NCBI RefSeq assembly: GCF_002760665.1
Contig: NZ_PDOB01000008.1
Location: 62,001 to 126,000 of the forward strand
DNA: 64,000 bases
Direction: 5' to 3'
Source: Massilia psychrophila
GTDB taxonomy: Bacteria; Pseudomonadota; Gammaproteobacteria; Burkholderiales; Burkholderiaceae_D
Part shown: one piece after another, positions 61,058 to 64,000 of the stretch
How positions within the stretch are numbered: the first letter of the stretch is position 1
Layout: the number at the start of each line of letters is the position of its first letter
Program-made: the position numbers and the translations under genes
Notes under the pieces: model-generated
The model's database searches: none
The model's input: only the letters and a program-made list of their open reading frames with translations
Told to the model about the DNA's origin: nothing

Positions 61058-63524
61058 TTCCAAGGTCCGGGTTGATTGATGCCATGCCGGCGTAATGCCC
61101 CTGGTATTCGTCGCAGCCGTGCTGTTGCAGGAAGTGCAGCTGCTCGGCCGTCTCGACTCCTTCGGCGATCACCCGCAACTTGAGGCTGCGCGCCACCGCG
61201 ATGATGGCCGGGATGATGGCCGCATCGGCCGGATTGCGCGTGATGTCGTCGACAAACGAGCGGTCGATCTTGAGCTTCGTGAGCGAGTAGCGGCGCAAGG
61301 TCGACAGGCTTGAATAGCCGGTGCCGAAATCGTCGACGGTGAGCAGCACGCCGCGCTGGCGCAGCGCGTTGACGGTGGCGATGGTGGCGGCGTCGCCGGT
61401 TTGAATCATGCCTTCGGTGATTTCAAGGTCGAGGAACTGCGGCGCCAGGCCGGCGCTGGCGAGCGCGTCGTCGACGCAGTCAAGCAGCTTGTCGTGGGTG
61501 AACTGGACGCTCGACAGGTTCACCGCCACCACCACCGGACAGCCCTGGTCGCGCCACGCACGCGCCCGCGCGCACGCTTCGCGCAGCACCCATTCGCCGA
61601 TCGCCAACATCAGCCCGCAGGCTTCGGCGACCGGGATGAACTGGTCCGGCCGGAGTATGCCGCGCTGTGGGTGGCGCCAGCGGATCAGCGCTTCGACGCC
61701 GATCGTGCGCCCGCTGGTGATGTCGATCTCGGGCTGGTATTCGAGCAGGAACTCGCGGTTCTCGAGCGCCTGGCGCAGCTTGTTTTCCATCTGCACCCGC
61801 TCGACGACGTGGGCGTTCATCTCGGGGCTGAAAAACTGGAAGGCATTGCGCCCGTTTTGCTTGGCGTGGTACATCGCCACGTCGGCGTGCTTGAGCAGCG
61901 TGTCGACGTCGTCGCCGTCGCTCGGACAAATGCTGATGCCGATCGACGCCGACAACGTCACCTGACGCTGGCCCACCGTCATCGGTTGCGACACCGCCTG
62001 CATCACGCTGCCGGCGACGTGGGCGGCCTGGTCGGCGCCGCCGATGTCGGCCAGGATCACGACAAATTCGTCGCCGCCCTGGCGGCTGACGGTGTCGACC
62101 CCGCGCACGCAGCGCACCAGGCGCGCCGCCACTTCCTTGAGCACGATGTCGCCAGCCTGGTGGCCGTAGGTGTCGTTGATTGCCTTGAAACGGTCAAGGT
62201 CGAGGAACATTACCGCTACCCTGGTGTGCTGGCGCCGCGCCGTCGCCAGCGCCTGCTGCAGCCGGTCGAGAAACAGCACGCGGTTCGGCAGGTCGGTCAG
62301 GAAGTCGTGCTCGGCCAGGTGGCGGGTCTGCTCCTCGACCTGCTTGCGGTCGGTGATGTCGGACAGGATCGCCATATAACTGGTGATGCGGTTGGCGCTG
62401 TCGTGGATCGCCGTCAGCGCGGCCCACACCGGGAACACCTCGCCGCCGCGGCGCGCGCTGAACACTTCGCCCTCCCAGTGGCCGTGGGCGTCGACGTGAT
62501 CCCGGATCTGCTGGTGAAAAGCCGGCTCGTGCAGGCCGGCGCGCAGGCTCGGCATTTCCTGGCCGATGACGCCCTCCGGTGCATAGCCGGTGACGTCGGA
62601 AAACGCCCGGTTGACCGCCACCACGCGGTAGCTGCTGTCGAGGATGAGGATGGCGTCGCGGCAGTTCTCGAACACCTGCGCGGCCATCGTCAAGGTGCGC
62701 TCGGTGGCCTTGCGCAGCGAGATGTCGCGGATGACCGCAAACGCCAGGTGCTGGTGGTCGACCGCCACCGACGTCAGCAGCACCTCGGCCCAGAACGATT
62801 CGCCGGCGCCGCTTTGGTACATCCACTCGTAGCGCTGGTTGCCGTCGCTGAAAGTCCGGGCCGCCAGCGCGGCGTCGCGCACCATCGACGCTTCGCCGGA
62901 CGGCTGGACCGGCGGCGAGAAGTCGAGCAGGCTGCGCCCGACCATGGCGTCGTTGCCGTCGCAGCGGAACAGCTGCAACGCAGCCGGGTTGACGTCGACG
63001 ATCTCGCGCCCGCGCACCAGTACGATGGCGTCGGTCGAACGTTCGAATAGCTGGCGGAAGTTGGCGCCGGCGTGCAGCAGCACCTGTTCGTCGATCTTGC
63101 GGCCGGTGATGTCGATCTCCATGCACAGCACCTGCCGGGTTTGGCCGCCGCGGCTGACCGGGAAGTGGCTCGAATAGACCCAGCGCTCGCTGCCGTCGGG
63201 CAGCCGCACGCACCAGTCGCGCGCAAGCGGCGCCTTGCCGGTACGCCAGACCGAGTCGATCACCGCGGCGAACTCGGCCTCACGCTCCGGGTGCGCCACC
63301 AGGCTCGCCAGCGGCCGGCCGACCGCATCGCACGCCGGCACCCCGAACAGCAGGTGGCAGGCGCGGTTCCAGTAGCGCACGATGCCGTTGCGGTCGCTGC
63401 TGTGCACCGCCACGTCGGGCGTCACTTCGACTGCCGCCACGAACCGGTACAGTACTTCCAGCGCCGCCAGCCCCGCTGCGTCCCGATCGTCACTCGCGTC
63501 GCCCTCGGCCCCCATGTCGTTCAC
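61038..63524 (-). CDS. PAS-GGDEF-EAL c-di-GMP signalling protein
   Basis: The 828-residue protein has three PAS domains (about 30-150, 155-280, 285-400: IVRYWNRACHLLFGVPA, EIVDVNPAALQLFRCDG, RVVAVNRAFSDVTGYAPEG), a GGDEF domain (about 410-570) with LTDLPNRVLFLDRLQ and intact QGGDEFVV, and an EAL domain (about 585-828) with GVEALIRWRHPQRG, DLEITEGM and DDFGTGYSS. Both catalytic motifs look complete, so it may make or break c-di-GMP. No membrane segment is present. The start is GTG 63524 with AAGGAGCGTTCA upstream; an ATG three codons later is an alternative. Confidence 0.95.
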   Translation of the reverse strand: MNDMGAEGDASDDRDAAGLAALEVLYRFVAAVEVTPDVAVHSSDRNGIVRYWNRACHLLFGVPACDAVGRPLASLVAHPEREAEFAAVIDSVWRTGKAPLARDWCVRLPDGSERWVYSSHFPVSRGGQTRQVLCMEIDITGRKIDEQVLLHAGANFRQLFERSTDAIVLVRGREIVDVNPAALQLFRCDGNDAMVGRSLLDFSPPVQPSGEASMVRDAALAARTFSDGNQRYEWMYQSGAGESFWAEVLLTSVAVDHQHLAFAVIRDISLRKATERTLTMAAQVFENCRDAILILDSSYRVVAVNRAFSDVTGYAPEGVIGQEMPSLRAGLHEPAFHQQIRDHVDAHGHWEGEVFSARRGGEVFPVWAALTAIHDSANRITSYMAILSDITDRKQVEEQTRHLAEHDFLTDLPNRVLFLDRLQQALATARRQHTRVAVMFLDLDRFKAINDTYGHQAGDIVLKEVAARLVRCVRGVDTVSRQGGDEFVVILADIGGADQAAHVAGSVMQAVSQPMTVGQRQVTLSASIGISICPSDGDDVDTLLKHADVAMYHAKQNGRNAFQFFSPEMNAHVVERVQMENKLRQALENREFLLEYQPEIDITSGRTIGVEALIRWRHPQRGILRPDQFIPVAEACGLMLAIGEWVLREACARARAWRDQGCPVVVAVNLSSVQFTHDKLLDCVDDALASAGLAPQFLDLEITEGMIQTGDAATIATVNALRQRGVLLTVDDFGTGYSSLSTLRRYSLTKLKIDRSFVDDITRNPADAAIIPAIIAVARSLKLRVIAEGVETAEQLHFLQQHGCDEYQGHYAGMASINPDLGITRRHP

Positions 63525-63859
63525 TGAACGCTCCTTGTTGCTGTCCGCTGCGCGGCGAAGCCACCATTTTTGCCGATCGCCACCGTGGTGCGCTTGTTAC
63601 GGCACAAACGATGCTGGGTGGCTGGTTTTTCCATACGGGAAGTTTTGCGCTTTGTCGGTGTTTTCTGCATTCCGTCGTGCCGAAAGCACTGCCTGTCGCA
63701 TTCCAATGGCAGGGCCGCTGGTGTTTTTCTATAGTGACAACATGCGCAAGAGGCTCCATCTCGTCACACAGGCGGAGCCCGGGCGCTCCGCATCGGCATG
63801 CCAGGCTCGACTCAACAACGATTCCACGATTCCACGATTCCACCGCGAAGAACCTCCCC
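63525..63859. other. 335-base gap with a small ACGATTCC repeat
   Basis: No gene is seen. Three ACGATTCC units run at 63818-63841 just before the next gene. TATAGT near 63733 could be a -10, but no -35 fits. Confidence 0.35.
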
Positions 63860-64000
63860 ATGAAAATCGACACCTTGCCGTTGGTCCAGCCCCAGCCTAC
63901 CGTGCGCCGGCGTCGCTGGAGCAAGCCTGCCACCATCCTGCTGATCGGGGCGCTGACCGGCGGCGGCTGGGTTTTCCTGCAGAAATCGACGGCCAACGCG
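63860..64000 (+). CDS. N-terminus of a membrane-anchored protein (cut by window edge)
   Basis: Forty-seven codons are visible: a Pro/Arg-rich cytoplasmic start (LPLVQPQPTVRRRRW), then one membrane anchor (PATILLIGALTGGGWVFLQ) and the beginning of an exported part. This type-II-anchor look fits a periplasmic adaptor of an RND or MacA-type efflux pump, but too little is present to say. The ribosome-binding site is weak. Confidence 0.4.
   Translation, partial: MKIDTLPLVQPQPTVRRRRWSKPATILLIGALTGGGWVFLQKSTANA

Overview
The window is high-GC DNA from a Gram-negative bacterium, most likely a betaproteobacterium of the Oxalobacteraceae (Massilia/Duganella/Janthinobacterium type). The evidence is the rpsU-yqeY-dnaG-rpoD macromolecular-synthesis block, a PEP-CTERM-tagged secreted protein, DUF4214/RTX-like type I secretion substrates, FecR plus CHASE2-cyclase pairs, and NnrU and YbiB family genes. 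The assignment rests on gene content and style; no rRNA is present.

Layout. 0-10 kb: a secretion and cyclic-nucleotide block. A type I secretion permease (cut by the window edge), a giant cysteine-free DUF4214/RTX-like substrate and a FecR-domain protein run leftwards. A CHASE2 adenylate cyclase, a TPR/beta-barrel protein, a VanZ-like protein and a CRP-family regulator run rightwards. Each of the three leftward genes is preceded by a perfect TGTGA-N6-TCACA site placed like a class II CRP activator site, so the block looks like a self-contained cAMP-CRP secretion regulon. 10-22 kb: surface-polysaccharide genes. Wzm/Wzt export, a coiled-coil methyltransferase and a three-module glycosyltransferase run rightwards; a gtrB-gtrA-gtr(type)-methyltransferase cluster runs leftwards. 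22-31 kb: RhlE helicase, a beta-propeller-GGDEF sensor, an ECF sigma/anti-sigma pair divergent from a subtilase and a glycine-rich secreted protein, and a Lon-substrate-binding-domain protein. 31-41 kb: an ABC-transporter relic, a cupredoxin-like protein, an Lrp regulator, a TonB receptor with an M28 peptidase, a decayed diguanylate cyclase, NnrU, a CHRD/PEP-CTERM protein, and an aldolase plus tautomerase. 41-50 kb: tRNA (CAU), rpoD, dnaG, yqeY, rpsU, a BaiN-type flavoprotein, a 47-bp tandem array, a broken cobA and ybiB. 50-54.6 kb: an operon DUF4331 - lipoprotein - TPR - HupE/UreJ. 54.7-64 kb: aroG, tsaD, relics (including a NrtA-like fragment), a DsbA/FrnE-like protein, a broken alpha/beta hydrolase, plsY, ybaK, an endonuclease/exonuclease/phosphatase-fold protein, a PAS-GGDEF-EAL protein and the start of an unidentified membrane-anchored protein.

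Two themes stand out. The first is the probable local cAMP-CRP regulon controlling type I secretion. The second is gene decay: cobA, a NrtA-like binding protein, an ABC permease/ATPase fusion, a diguanylate cyclase and an alpha/beta hydrolase are all broken by deletions or frameshifts, often beside small tandem repeats.
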